Below are positions 10,413 to 22,922 of a stretch of 64,000 bases of DNA, piece by piece. Location of the stretch: NCBI RefSeq assembly GCF_023856365.1, contig NW_026042748.1, positions 1-64,000 of the forward strand. Reading direction: 5' to 3'. The stretch is from Brienomyrus brachyistius (lineage: Eukaryota; Chordata; Actinopteri; Osteoglossiformes; Mormyridae). The position numbers and the translations under genes are program-made. Positions within the stretch are counted from its first letter, which is position 1. The number at the start of each line of letters is the position of its first letter. The notes beneath the pieces are model-generated. The model was not told where the DNA came from. It saw only the letters and a list, made by a program, of their open reading frames with translations, and made no database searches.

Positions 10413-11897
10413 GTACCACATAATATCTCTGACATGAGATAGTGGATATTATGGAAAGGATGCAATGTGATCGCATGTCTTATAGTCACACAATACAAAC
10501 AATTTAAAGGCTTGGACACACCAACTGAGACCTCCAAGGAGACAAGTACGTATGAAGAATGTTGCCATAATGATGCTTTGTCCAGAAGCGACTTTTAAAA
10601 TCAATCTTCCTTCCCAGTAGAGTGGGCAATCAAGAATAATAGACCATACCAAGCAGATCAAGGAGACAGATGGAAAAGAAATGGTAAGGAAATAAAAAGA
10701 AGTAGTCTTAGCAACTTCAAATGAAAGTTTCTTCTACCCAGAGGGGTATATTTTAATATTTTTTCCCATTATCATTGTTGTTTTCTTGTTGCCAGAAATC
10801 CTAGAAGGCAGAGCCGGATAGAACCAGTTTCATCTGGTTTTGTCAGGCCATTTGTGTCACTGTGTGACACTGGGTAATGCAGCAGCATAACATTAATTGA
10901 GAACATTTCTAATACTCTACGGAGAACTGCAGAACAGGACCACACTTTCATGCTTACAAGTGCTTAGTAGTTTTTGTATGGCATAAAACAGAAGTGTTCT
11001 TTGATTGACAGCTCTTATCTCCTGAAAGAGTTTCACACTGAGCTCTGTTAATCCTAGATGCATGACACAAACAAGTTCAAGACTAAGCATCATCTGGAAA
11101 AGTTACACCTCTGAGCAATATCATGAAATTTTCTTTTACCTTTCGTATAAGAACACTGCCAAGGTCAGGGGAATATTGAAGAATTCCAATTAACCTTTTG
11201 AATCTTTGAAGCAATAGGTTCTTTGAAAAAAGCCTAGCAAGGATTACAGATCTCACAGGAAGCTTAAATTCACTGACACATTAGTATTCTGAAGGTTGCA
11301 CACACAAAACACTGAAATGTGTATGTTACAGATGGTCGGTTGGGGAAGTGAAGGCCGGATGACCCATCACTCACCACCTGGGAGACTGCATACCAACATA
11401 CTGCTGCTGTATTCTGAGATCTTCCACTGTACATTGAGGGGGAAAAAAGCAATGCACTGAAACCATAATGATATACGTCCTAACAAGGAGTGTACAGCAG
11501 TTTGTTTTTCTGCTGACAGGATGCTTAAGACCGCAGTTTGTCACAAAATGTGTGCAGACAAGGCAATGGCAAGCTGGGAGGTAGTCTTACAGCTAGGTGT
11601 GCAACATTAGTTAGCAAGCTGAATGCGGTATTTGCAATAAGCATATATGCTATTCCATAAGAAACATTCGATATTTTGCAAGGATGTAATTAAATTAAAC
11701 CCCATGTTCATTTATGCACTCTTAATCAAATCAAGCTGGTGAGCTACAGGTATACCTTTAATCAGGGGTGTATAGAGGGGCACTCTCTGGCCCCCATTGA
11801 AAGTTGATTGTTGGCCAGAGTGTCCCCTCCCTTGCCAGTCACCCGTTAAAAACCTATTGGCTATTTATCCTTTATATGAATTATGGCCCCTCATATG
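10413..11897. other. Unrecognised non-coding DNA
   Basis: No gene, repeat family or regulatory element could be supported. Open frames are short and have no family resemblance. Confidence 0.6.
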
Positions 11898-11977
11898 TGA
11901 CCCATGACCACGAAATGAAACTTATGGATGAAATTCTATCAGTGTGAATTAAGCCTCATTTCGTGGCGACGGGTCAC
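11898..11977. mobile_element. 80-bp MITE with 22-bp inverted ends
   Basis: The first 22 bases (starting 'gtgaccc') and the last 22 (ending 'gggtcac') are inverted copies with three mismatches; both carry 'cacgaaatga' or its complement. There is almost no interior, so it would fold into one hairpin. Direct repeats at the borders are not clear. Confidence 0.65.
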
Positions 11978-12079
11978 AAATGAAACTAAGGGGGATACTA
12001 AGTAAATCATAGATACTAAGTAAAATCCTGTACTATGTTAAACTTTGCAAATGGCTGTACAGGAAATATAGTCAGGGAC

Positions 12080-12640
12080 CCTCCTGTGCAGTGTTGGCTT
12101 TGAAGACTAGGAGGGAAGAGGTATTTTCACTGACACACATTTCACTGGGGTCTGCCAGTGAGGAAGTTTTGGATTCAGTTGCAAAGTGTGGTGCAGAGTT
12201 CCAGGTCCAAGAGCTTGGCAATCAGTCAGTCTGGATATGATTACAGTGTTAAATACTGAGCTATAACCCCACGTAACAGCCAGGCATAAGAGTTTCTATT
12301 GTCCAGATCAGTTAGAGTGGTATTGAGTGCAAGGGAAGTGGCATCCTCAGTGGGCCTTTTGCGTCAGTAGGAGGGGGTCCACTAAGGGGGTCCTGGAAGG
12401 GGCCCAGCACTAGTTTCTCATAACACTTAATTGTAATTGGAGAAAGTATCACTAGGTGGTAGTCATTAAGGCAGTTTTTGTGATGGGATAATGGTGATGT
12501 TTTTGAAGCAGATGGGGAGCTTTCAGTTTCTCACAGAGAGATATTTAAAATGTCAGTGAAAACAAGTGCTGCAGAACTCTGTAAAGTCTGACTTCTTTGT
12601 GGATATCGACTAGTTTGAAGGTCCTTCTCACCTAATGTTC
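12080..12640 (-). pseudogene. LINE reverse transcriptase fragment (L2/Rex1-like)
   Basis: Read on the minus strand, short pieces match the well-known segment of L2/Rex1-type reverse transcriptases that covers the fingers/palm start. One piece reads 'VFNT' followed by an Ile/Arg-Leu stretch, upstream of where the catalytic YxDD/FADD region would be. The plus strand has the familiar reverse-complement wording of this domain ('gtagtcattaaggcag', 'gggggtcc'). It is broken by stops and frameshifts and both ends are lost. A second, better copy lies at 41575-42830. Clade assignment is tentative. Confidence 0.5.
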
Positions 12641-13469
12641 AGAACCAACGAAACTGGGGTCATGAAATACTGCAGGAGTTCACACTGGTTGATCTTTATT
12701 AGCAAGGTTCAACTGGGCATAAAAGCCTGTAAAAAGCCTTCAGCCTTTCGGTGCCCGTGACTGGTTGTGGCTATTTCTGGAGGTTTCAAGGAGACATAGA
12801 AACAACATAAATGAAATACATTTTTTATCACAGTGATCTAATTGATCATACTTTCACATTGCACACTTCTGTGTCTTTAGTAAGCATGGGTAGGGAAGTT
12901 CTCTAGCTAGTTTGTTAATGATCTATAAACATCAAATATTAATTATTTTGATATGCAATAAGAAAATAAAAAACAACTTGTGATTAAGTAATAATTACAT
13001 TTCTTTTTTATATATAGCACCATCCCCTGCATGGCTGCCCCGAAGTATTTAATAACAAACCAAACACCCCCATTTGTATTTTCTGCATTTGTTTAAATGG
13101 TGGTTTACAAAACAATGTTTTGTGTATTGTACCATATTAGTGACAATGCATAACATTCCATTGTAAAAACAAGGGATATTATTTGAAAGAAATAATAGGA
13201 TTGTAGTGATTTCTCAAGAGTATTTACTTTAATCATTATCACAGGTGGCTTCAATTGTATAACCATTCGTCTTATTTTAAAGGAAAAATACTCACTTGGC
13301 TGATCTGTGTCATCACACTGAACATGGACAAGAGATGGAAAAAGCAGAGGGCTGTCTGAAGAGGAAAGGGATAAGGTAATAGCTGGCATGGTCAAGGTAA
13401 AGGGTGTAACCGCATGTGCTTATACAATCAAGGTCCATGAGACCATAGATAATCTCCTTGGACTGTGAA
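12641..13469. other. Unrecognised AT-rich DNA
   Basis: No gene seen. It contains AT-rich stretches around 12910-13010 and may include eroded upstream parts of the Tc1 copy that follows. Confidence 0.5.
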
Positions 13470-14130
13470 ACAAGGAAGAAAACTCAGTAATGTTATGGGG
13501 TTGCAGTGCTTTATCTGGCACCAGCATCCATGAATCTGTGCGCAATGAAATCAGAAAATTATCATGGCATAAAATACGCTGTGCAGTGTTAGATAGCTCT
13601 GGCTCAGTGACAGGCCTTGGGTCCTCAAGCAGGATAATGACTCAAAACATACAACTAAGAGCATGCAAGAATATTCGAAACAAAACACTGAACTGTCCTG
13701 AAGTGACCTGATTTGAATCCAATTGAAGATTTATGAAAAGAGCTGAAACTTGCAATTGAAAGTAGGAACCCATCAAATTTAAGAGAACTGGAGCAATTCA
13801 GTGAAGAGGAGAGTTCACCAACTGGGGAGCCACCTCAGTGAATTTTGCCAACCGGGAGAGGAAGCAAATTTCAAAGTGGATTAAAATCCATAGTTTTACT
13901 GTGTGGCTATGTGCCTGCTTGACAAGTGGGGAAGTCTCATTCAGAGCTACAGAAAGCGCTTGATTGCAGTCATTGCCTCAAAAGGGTGTGCTACAAAACG
14001 TTAGGTTAGGGGTGGCAATGATTTTGTAAAGTCTTAAATCAAAAACTAGTTTCTATTCTATGGATTTTTGCCGATTTCCACATATTTCATGGAAAATTGT
14101 TATTCTTGACAATACTTTTGGCCACATCTG
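13470..14130 (+). pseudogene. Tc1-like transposase, 3' portion, with terminal inverted repeat
   Basis: The frame at 13490-13711 begins with the Tc1 block 'VMLWGCSALSGT', and a degraded copy of the later block (DPKH region, then 'NPIE...KELK') follows after stops. The next sequence reads like the Tc1 C-terminus and 3' non-coding end ('gattgcagtcattgcctcaa', 'aatgattttgtaaag'). The end at 14121-14130 ('gccacatctg') followed by 'ta' fits a Tc1 terminus with its TA target. The 5' half, including the DNA-binding domain and first catalytic Asp, was not found. The copy cannot make active transposase. Confidence 0.75.
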
Positions 14131-14131
14131 T

Positions 14132-15560
14132 ATGTTATTCATCCATTCTATTGTATACAGTAATCATACATTTTCCTTGTGAGATTGTGATGAGCACGTG
14201 ATGTAGCTGCACATGGTCTGCATGCTGTCTTAGCATGAAGAAAGAGACAGCATGTGGGAGAAGAGCGGCTTGTTTAATGTGAGAGGTTGTGTGGAATGGG
14301 GAGCATTTGCTGAGGGTCACTTGGTCTAATAAACCAGCCCTCAACCCTGCAACAGATCGGTGTGGTGGTCGTCATTCATTCACATGCCCACATGCCCCGC
14401 ACCCAGGTGAAGAGCCTCTGGGGAGTGTGGCGGTAAGTCTCCCTTGACCATCCAGAAGGTAAAATCATCACAAGATGAATAAGATAAGAGCAGCATACTG
14501 TCATTGACAAAAATGCAGACTAAGATTCAAATTGTTTGTGAATCAACTCAGTAATCAAATTTTTCATGATAGAGGCCTTTTAAGAACTGAAAACAAACGT
14601 TTATCGAAAGTGTCACACACTGTCAGAGACAGAGATAAAAACTGAGTTGATTTCCTTTTCTTTAACACTAATATAGACACAGATGATCTAGTGTTCGGGT
14701 GCAGACTTGTTCCATTGCAGATCCTGTAAAATAAAAATATTTTCTTCACCGTCTGTCTCTCGGGATGTAATCAACCTCCAAAAAGTACTTTCAGTGTAAT
14801 GACTGTTTGGTCTATCAATAGAAGGAAAATCAACTTGGTTTTGAAACATGGAAAAGGTTCACCTTTGACCAAGATTTCATTGACCTGATAATTAAAGTAA
14901 CTGTCAAATCAAAGCCTTTCTGAAAAGCAACACTGTGAACAGGGTGCTAGATGGTAAAGCTTTTCTGGACAAACCACTGTTGTTTTTTTTCTCTGCGGAA
15001 AAAAAATCTTGGTTCTTGAGTGATGATGAATTAATGAACATTGCAGTTACATTAGTGCACTTCATGATATCAAAAAAGGATCAACTGTATAGTGAAAGAT
15101 TTAATAAAGCATTTTCTAAGACAAATGTATTTTAATCTATTTTAATGAATATTATATAAAAAGCATTGCATATTTATTCATTATCCGTCATCATAGCTTT
15201 TGATCATTGTGTGAAATGTTATACCTCTCAGAGACCATTGAAATCTCTTAATCTGACTTTGGGGAAATTTCAACCATCAGAGTACAGGTGGATTTTTTTT
15301 CATGTCACGTACAGCTCCTGACTGACAGCTGTGCTTCATCTTCCACCGTGGCAGCTCCAGACAAAGGGCAAAAAGACGGGAATAGATACACTATAGTGTT
15401 GTATCAGACCTGGCAGCTACATATAGCAACTAGATGACAAAGTGAGTGTATGGTTAAAGGAAATGGGGTATAAATTTGTCTACTGGAAAGTCAGGCAGTA
15501 TAATCAAATGTTTGCGAACACACAGAAACACACATAAACATACTGTGCATACAGCTACCA
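14132..15560. other. Unrecognised DNA; possible old LTR or transcript end near 14320
   Basis: No gene is supported. Around 14200-14460 the base composition differs (GC-richer, with 'aataaa' at about 14328 and 'gtggcggtaagt' near 14427), which could be a fragment of an LTR, but no partner copy is in the window. The rest is AT-rich with no recognisable family. Confidence 0.4.
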
Positions 15561-15791
15561 ATGCAAGCAAACATACAATGTATGCAGACCCGCCCAGAAT
15601 GTGAGGCTAGACACATATGCAGCACACATTTTGCACATGCAGAAACATGTGAGTACCTAAGAAAGAGCAAAGAAATTAAAATAAATATAAAAATAACACT
15701 GGTACCTGATACTAAACCACCTAATATAAAAAGAAGAAAATGTGAAAATCCATATATGGATTTATTAGACCTATATTGCTATGTAGTAGCA

Positions 15792-15832
15792 AAAATAAAT
15801 AATAATAATAATAAAATAATAAAAAAAAAAAC
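15792..15832. repeat. (AAT)n / A-rich tract
   Basis: Simple AT-rich microsatellite 'aataataataat' followed by an A run. Confidence 0.9.
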
Positions 15833-15944
15833 ACAAACTATTAAAACTGCATTAGAACTTGCCAATCATCTTCATGTGAAGAAGCATTTTAATGAATGCT
15901 ACATATTATGCCCTAATCTGCAAGGCAGAGTGGGAAAAATTAGC

Positions 15945-16083
15945 ATGGCAAATCCACTCCTGGCATTGCTGTGCTGTTATGTCATCATGCGTTTCATCCA
16001 TCGCTTGGAGGAGGGTGACCTACTCATTAGGGTGCTGGCTTTCTACCTCTGGGCTGTTAACCGTTTTTATGCCAGAGCAGGAG
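15945..16083 (+). CDS. Possible host exon, function unknown
   Basis: Within a longer open frame (15561-16220), this segment has codon choice unlike the AT-rich surroundings: many C/G-ending codons (ctc, ctg, atc, ttc, gag, gtg). It ends at a good donor ('gcaggag/gtaag', GT at 16084-16085). Possible acceptors lie at 15924-15930 ('caaggcagag') but lack a clear pyrimidine tract. It would encode a hydrophobic, membrane-like stretch with 'LLALLCCYVIMRF' and 'RVLAFYLWAVNRFYARAG'. I do not recognise the protein. It could equally be chance or an unrecognised repeat. The start is the first in-frame Met. Confidence 0.2.
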
Positions 16084-16669
16084 GTAAGACATGGAAATTA
16101 ACTGTAAATGTGCAGCATATTAATGCTGCCCAATGGTTTTTTTTTTTTACTTATGGTGAAGTAACATATAACATTTCAATAGCCAAGTCCATTGTAGAGA
16201 AACAAAAACAAGAAATTTAGGAAATTTACCAAATGACCTGAAATGTGTGGCATCAGCGATGAACATTGTGATGTAGCCCCTCAGGTCTTGGCAGGCTAAA
16301 TAAAAAATGCAGAAGAGAAATTGAAGACACAGGTCCTGAGTCTGCCTCTCATCAGTATGCCAGATCATTTTTACAACACAACACCTCACCGTTGGATTCA
16401 TACATATATCACAGTATTATTAATGTCATACACAGTATATGACCAGACGTAACATTAGGAAATTATTCTTACTTGGGTTTATGGCACTTGTTTGTATCTT
16501 ATTTGAAATGCAGAAAGCAATATTAACTTTGTTCAAAAATTTGCACATAAATTTGCACATATGCATTTCTTTCAGAAAGCAAGTTGAAGGGAACATGTAC
16601 AGAAGAGCAGAATGTCACACCTGCAGCTTCCGTTCAGTAACATTGCGTCTGGTCCAGTCACCAGACTGT

Positions 16670-16717
16670 TAATACCAATTAAGATTAATACCAATTAAGA
16701 TTAATACCAATTAAGAT
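16670..16717. repeat. 16-bp tandem repeat, 3 perfect copies
   Basis: Unit 'taataccaattaagat' repeated exactly three times. Confidence 0.95.
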
Positions 16718-17422
16718 TGCCCCTAACTCATTCACTTGTTTTACTGCTTGTGTACTTGTGTATATTAGCGCCTTGTTTTCAGTCACCTATTAATGGGAAA
16801 TTGCACGTCTTACTGTACCATACTCGGTACCTTATAAATGCTACTCCATGATATAAAAGCAATAACATACTTGCAGTCATGCGAATGTACTCCAATATAT
16901 TTCAGCTATAAGTACAACCGCACTCCTGTATGTTACTGCTTAAATAAATGTTTATAAATTTCTAAAAACATGGCCTTAAGTAAAGTGTTTCCAGTGTGTC
17001 ATTTTAGTATCAAAAGCTCACATTTCATCTTATGCTTCTCATTAAAAAAAAATATATATATAATACCATGTGGACTCTAAGATGATCTACAGAAGGTACT
17101 GTTACTGGAATTGAGTCATTCTTCACTAATGTTCCAGTTAATCTTCTTAATGATTTAAAGAATTATCTTTAATGCAGTTAATAAAATCCAAATGGCCTTG
17201 GTTGGACTAATGTCCTTTGGATTTTTATCGGTTCAGATAAGTGGATTGAAGGCACAAGTGAGACTTAGGGGTATCTCAAGACATTTTTTGATATTTCAAA
17301 TTGTGTTTCACTTTTTATCTGTTTTGGTTAACTGTGCTGTGCTGGGCTTTTGTTCCCTGTTCCAACTGGCACCAAAATCATAACAAGAATGATATTTTGG
17401 AATTATCTGACAATGACACATG

Positions 17423-17456
17423 ATGTGTGTGTGTGTGTGTGTGTGTGGGGGGGGGG
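17423..17456. repeat. (TG)n microsatellite ending in poly-G
   Basis: Dinucleotide tract running straight into ten G residues. Confidence 0.95.
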
Positions 17457-18870
17457 TTGCCTTCTGTTTGTCACTCTAATAAGACAAAATGCATATCTGA
17501 ATAGGGCATTGACTGATATGGAACATTGACTTATTAAACCACTGAGTTGAAAAAGTGAATATTCGTTGAATTTAATAGCATAAGTATGATTGTGTCCTCC
17601 AGAAAATGCATTAAATAAATTAATAAATATAAGTTGCTGATGGGGTTCCTGGAAGCTGCCAGAAACGCAGAATCCTGGCATGATATGCAGGGAGCTGGGG
17701 GGAAGCTGCAGCTGATGGAGCACAGCTCTCTGAGTATGCAACTTCTAAACTGCATCCGGGGGAAGGGAGTTTTCAGCCAAAAGGCCTGCTGATGGAGACA
17801 GATCGAGAGGAACTGCTGACAGGCAAAAACAGTGCATCGTCATAAAAGCAATGCAGAAACACCTTTCCTGATCAAAATCCAGAGTCAAATTACCTACGGT
17901 GAAAGAATCTGAAACCCATTCAACTGTGAATAAACCATTAAGGTTTGCAACACTTTTCTATAACGTTGCTGATTTAAACTTGATGGCCTCCCTGATGTCA
18001 TGTGAAATTTGTTCTTGAAAACAGTATTAATGTCAATGTGTTGGTGCTGATCTTTCTTTAGTGGGAAGTGTAGCGCATTATGGGGAATACATACGCCTAG
18101 GGAGAAAATGACTACTGCTGTTGAAAGGAAGCATCAGGGTTAGGTGTTCCAGCATTTCTGACAATTTTACCTGTACTGGGGAATGACAATAAGAAATTAA
18201 TAGGGCATGCAAGCACATATATAACGCATGTCATCTGATCAGTCAGAATACAGATTATAATATAGATCTGTATTATTTAGGGGTTAATTAAGTCCACTTC
18301 ATATAGCTCTTCAGCCTTTAATATATAATCCACTTCTGCCTTATAGCCAAAGGTTTAAAAAAAGATAATAGATCATTAAAAATAATTGTAGATTGCTCTC
18401 AGGTTTCATCAAATCATTTTATAAATTGCTTCAAGAAATAATTTTCTAAGTTTTTAAGCATGTCACATACTTGATGGATAATTGTACCTTTTACATGTTA
18501 AATTACACACCATAAAAAATAAAAATAGTTCAATTTACCTGTTTCCCTAATCACAATTTCATGTGGCATCCTCATGATGTGTGTATTCCTCTGAAATGGA
18601 TGTGTCAGGCAAATGTTTTTTGTTTCATAATTAAACTGATCCATTGTTATTCATAGTCAGCCTGAGATGGACTGTGGACTCACATCAGGGATATATCACT
18701 TTACAAAGGTTCGTGAAGAGAAGGTCATGATTGCTTCTTGAGAAAGATCTTGAGAAAAAGTTAGAGTGATTTCAGTACAATCGATAATACACAAAGAGAT
18801 ACACGCACACAATATCCTGACACTACCCCCAGTAAGGCAGCAGTCATCCATCCACCCTCCACATTCTACT

Positions 18871-18984
18871 CTTCTCTTTTTCTTTATCTCTTTCTTTCTT
18901 TTTCTCTTTCTTTTTCTCTTTCTTTTTCTCTTTCTTTTTCTCTTTCTTTTTCTCTTTCTTTTTCTCTTTCTTTTTCTCTTTCTT
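18871..18984. repeat. Pyrimidine-rich 12-bp microsatellite
   Basis: About eight copies of 'tttttctctttc' after an irregular lead-in. One strand is nearly pure pyrimidine, so it could form triplex DNA. It abuts the start of the adjacent LTR directly. Confidence 0.95.
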
Positions 18985-19608
18985 TGTCATGCGAAATGAT
19001 GAAGTACATGGGAGAAGATGCTGTGGCAAAACTAACAGAGGTTTATTCAACTTAAAGAACAAATACAGAAAATAAACAGCATCGCAACAGGAGAACAGGA
19101 ACAAGGGAAGGTACTGGCAACATGAGAGAATGACATCAATGACTGGACTCAGGAACACAAAACTGGGAAGCACTTAAATACATGACTAATAAGAGGCAGC
19201 TGAGGGTGATAAACATGAGAGGCAAGACAAGCGAGGGAGGACAGGGGAGGAGACCAAACAACAGGGTGGACACACAAGGCAGGAAACAGCCAGGACTCCC
19301 GATTAGACAGGACTGACTGGATAAATTCCACAAAGGACCGGAGGGACAGAGCCACTAGATAGGACAGAACACACCACGCCAACTAATAAGACCAGACATG
19401 GGACACAACCAGGTACCAGGGGCAAACACTTAAGTCCTCAATGGGGAATAGGGAATAGAAGTGGCAGCCAGAGACAGACAGAGCAGGTCACACCACGACA
19501 GGATGGGCAAGTAGAGGCGCAACATAGACAGGAGTGGAAGCCACTGGGGACAAAGATCAGGAAAAATAAAAGGCAAAACAGGGCACTGGGACAGTGGCTG
19601 GTGTGACA
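18985..19608 (-). mobile_element. Probable solo LTR (Ty3/gypsy-like), minus orientation
   Basis: Read on the minus strand it starts 'tgtcacacc' and ends 'gcatgaca', with a TATA-like 'gtatttaag' and, further on, 'aataaacctctg' as a polyadenylation signal. That is the order expected of an LTR, 624 bases long. Just downstream of the TATA there is 'gtccagtcattg', similar to the predicted mRNA start of the self-priming element at 51084, so the two may be related. No second LTR or internal region is present, and the flanks do not show a clear target duplication; the left flank is microsatellite and may have changed. Confidence 0.6.
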
Positions 19609-20935
19609 ATGGAAAAAGGGGAGTCTGGAAAGTCCATGATGGCTTATTAACCCTCTCATTCCTAAACAGTCAGTGTTATCTAGATAATCCAAAAGGGACT
19701 GATCACCTTATAATATGTTTGTGCTAGAGGCATGCTCCTTAGGAAATAGCTAGTGTGTCTATGTGCTGGGTTAAAGATTTCTGCTTGCTGTGTTTCAGAA
19801 AAAAATGGAGTTTAATAAATCGAAAGAGAGAAACACAGTGGCTCATGAGCCTATTTTGATGACTCACTATTTTCACCAAATGTTACAGGTTTTTATCGGC
19901 CATCTAACTGTTTTCACAACAGCTAGCTTGACACGTATGGTTTATTTGAGTTTCATACAGGCTTGCTGGTTTACTCCTAAATTCCCAAAGCATGCTCAAA
20001 GGTGATTTAATGACTCTAAAGAACTACCCTAATGCTGTATACCAGTCAAAGTGGATAATGGAATCTGAAGTCGCATGCTTATAAAAGGTCTTTTCAACAG
20101 TTACTATTGTGATAATTTAATATGAAGTAGCTTTTTCTTTTACTAATTTGACCGAAATGATTAGTAAAGAGGCTGTTTCTGGGTGAGCTATTTGCTGATT
20201 TAAAAATTAGAAAACCAAGGATATCCTACAGTGAAGTGCAACTGGAGCTGTGAAGTTATGTCTGTGGTGTCACCAAGGTCACAGTCTGCCAGCCACTGCA
20301 AAAGACAGTTGGAATGGGGTGAGACAGCACCTCAAGGTGTTTTCCTTCTGGAATTCTCTCTGGCCATTGATGTACTTGAATAAAATATAAGCTGATGAAG
20401 GGTAAGCACTGACTCGGTGGCACCTTCAAATCCCCACAGCTACAAAGTGACAATTGCTGACTTATAAATGTGCTTAAAAATACACATTTTTTTCTTCATT
20501 TAATATGACAGAGTTTAAGCTTCATTGTTAGTGATACAAAACAGATCAAAAAACAAATATTAGATTTTTATGAAGTTATGAATTTTGGGTTGAGAGAAGC
20601 TGTTTTATTGTTTCTTAATGTTTTATGAAAATTTGCCATCTTCTTGGAAAAGCTTAGTAATAAAAGCTTTTAGATTCATATTTCATATATTTCATAAGGT
20701 TATTAGCTCAACAAAAGGCTCTTTAATCAGAATTTAAAAACCAGAATGTCTGCAAATGTCTGCATATTTTCAGAGCCGAAAGAGCAAATTTAATAGCGCA
20801 CTGAATTTTTGTCTGTTCATTTTTGATCACTGTATTCTCATACAAATATTCTCTTTCACATGTTTGAATTTGCAACATTTAAAAGTAAGATGCCTTAGAC
20901 TGTTTTGATTTAAGCTTTCCGAAGCAGAAAGGAGC
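19609..20935. other. Unrecognised non-coding DNA
   Basis: No gene, repeat or RNA could be supported. Confidence 0.6.
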
Positions 20936-21146
20936 AGTGTCTGGGTCTGTGGGTTAGGACTCCATAGCTGTGACTGAAAGGTCACCGGTTCATATCCTGT
21001 AACTGACAGAGTGGTTTCACTGTTGGCCCCTTGAGCAAGGCCCTTAACCCTAATTGCTACAGGGACTGGCTGACCCTGCTCTCTCTCATCCTCCCTTGTG
21101 TCACTTTGGCTGAAGGTGTCTGCTGAATTAATAAAAAGAAATATGA
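20936..21146 (+). mobile_element. tRNA-derived SINE
   Basis: The head has a degenerate pol III promoter: an A-box-like 'gtgggttaggactcc' and a B-box-like 'ggttcatatcc'. The body carries the common fish SINE core 'cttgagcaaggcccttaacc'. The tail 'ctgaaggtgtctgct' followed by an AT-rich end matches the conserved SINE/LINE tail seen across fishes. Moderately diverged. Confidence 0.85.
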
Positions 21147-21249
21147 CGGAATAACTCTTTGAAATTATTTTTTTTTACTTTAGAAGAGAATGCACATTAA
21201 TACCTTTTTATATCAGAAATATAACAATATATGCTGCTTGAACTTCACA

Positions 21250-21576
21250 CTCTATGTCAGTGGTCTACAACTTTTTTTTTACAGTGAATGCTACCTTTTT
21301 CAAATAAAACGCTCTCCTGAGCTACCAAATCACAAAGCCATATTTTGCCAGTATATCTTGTCGACTGGGGATGGGGAGCCCAAAACCCACTGTGCAGGCA
21401 TGACAAAGCTCAACTAAACTCTTCAGTCCTGGCATGAGCCATATGCAAAGAAAGGGGAGGGCTTCGCCTTGGAATGTTGACGGGGAGGATTGGAAGTTGT
21501 ATTGCAATCAACTACAAATATCTTGCCGATGGACCTGTCAGTTGCAATGGATCTGTTGGTTACCACTGCTCTATAC
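21250..21576. mobile_element. hAT-like non-autonomous element (311 bp) with imperfect 8-bp target duplication
   Basis: The element spans 21258-21568. Its ends 'cagtggtctacaac' and (inverted) 'cagtggtaaccaac' form a terminal inverted repeat of the CAGTGGT type known from hAT elements. The flanks 'ctctatgt' (21250-21257) and 'ctctatac' (21569-21576) agree at six of eight positions, the length expected for hAT insertion. No transposase is encoded. Confidence 0.7.
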
Positions 21577-22922
21577 TGATTAAAAATGGAAGCGAGGACA
21601 AAAATATCAAGGGTATAGGTAAGTAAAGGAAGGAGATGCTTATTGTCATTCTCACAACAGAAGCTTATCATGAATCATTCTTCAGGACTTAGGTATATGC
21701 CTGTTTAACATCTTTGCAATATTAAGTACCTAATGGTAATGCAAAAAAGCACAAGAAGCACTGAGATTTTAACAACTCACTGGACAATGCAGGAGACATG
21801 GGGAAATTGTTCTGCAAAATATTAGCTTGATTTGAAAACTGCTGAACTCTTTTTGTTTTTGCTGTTGTAAAAAAAAGGCAATTTTCATTGACCCCTGTAG
21901 ATTTTTCATTTGTGCTAATGATTGTGACTGAGTCAGAAAATAAAAATAAATGCTGTAATCATAGTGGGTGATCAGAGAAAAACATGCAGAAAATTTGACA
22001 TTAACCCCAGTGCTCTATTGAGGCTGTGGGAAAGATCTGAAAAACTAACCATTTCAAATCCTGAATTAGGCACTGAATGCTGATTTATTACCTTCAAAGT
22101 CATAATTACAGCATAATAATTGCGTATTGCATTATTCTGCATATAGCTTTGCATAACTGGGCTGTCGAAAATATAAATAAGTATACTGAACCTTAACATT
22201 GCTGTTACTAAGGGGGTAACTTGTCTAACCTTGAGTAAGTCATTTAACCTGAATTCTGTCAGTAAAATATCCAGATGTATACATAAAATTTTAAGTTGTT
22301 CAGGAAAAATGCATCAGCTAAATAAAAGAAATGTAAACAATTTGCAGCCTATGCAGACTTATGTAGCCTCATGACAATAAAACTTAAAAGATCACCTGCT
22401 GAAAAGATAATGTACTGAACTGAGTACTTGTAAATAAAAACCAAGAAAAAAATATACTGATTATACATAAAGCATGCATATAAATATGAGGCTGAGTTAG
22501 CAATGTAAGACGCACAGTGAGAAGCACTTTCAGAATGATATTAAAGTCCCTGATTGACTGACAGCCTACTGTGCTGTGCATGGCATGACACTCTGGGTAG
22601 GGATGGCTGTCATCTGTCTGCCAGGCCAGAACCTAGCGGGAAGCTTGCAGTATTAATATCATTCTCTAATATCATTTCATCATGCCAGTCATCACCAAAG
22701 GGAGGGGGGCTGAAATCAAAGTGAAATTATCCATAGCAAAGGTGAAGGAAATTGCTTTTTTATGGTGTCTTTGTACGGGGCTGGACTTTGCATGTTTTTC
22801 CCCACGTTTGCATAGGATTTCTCCAGGTGTTCTTATTTCATCCTGTGTATCCAGTTCAAGTGCACCCTGCCATCCTCCTCATACATAACAGACAAGGGTA
22901 TTTCCTAAGACATCATTTGTGA
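21577..22922. other. Unrecognised non-coding DNA
   Basis: AT-rich; no gene or repeat family could be supported. Confidence 0.6.

Larger units (their letters stand above)
16221..18870. other. Unrecognised non-coding DNA with small simple repeats
   Basis: No gene supported. It holds a three-copy 16-bp tandem repeat at 16670-16717 and a (TG)n-plus-G10 tract at about 17423-17456. The rest is AT-rich unique sequence. Confidence 0.6.

Noticed and set aside
15561..15940. Upstream part of the 219-codon frame as a gene start
   Set aside because: It is Lys/Ile/Asn-rich translation of AT-rich DNA including an (AAT)n tract and shows no coding signal; only 15945-16083 was kept as a weak candidate.
18766..18999. 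77-codon frame with a Phe-Leu repeat
   Set aside because: It is translation of the CT-rich microsatellite.
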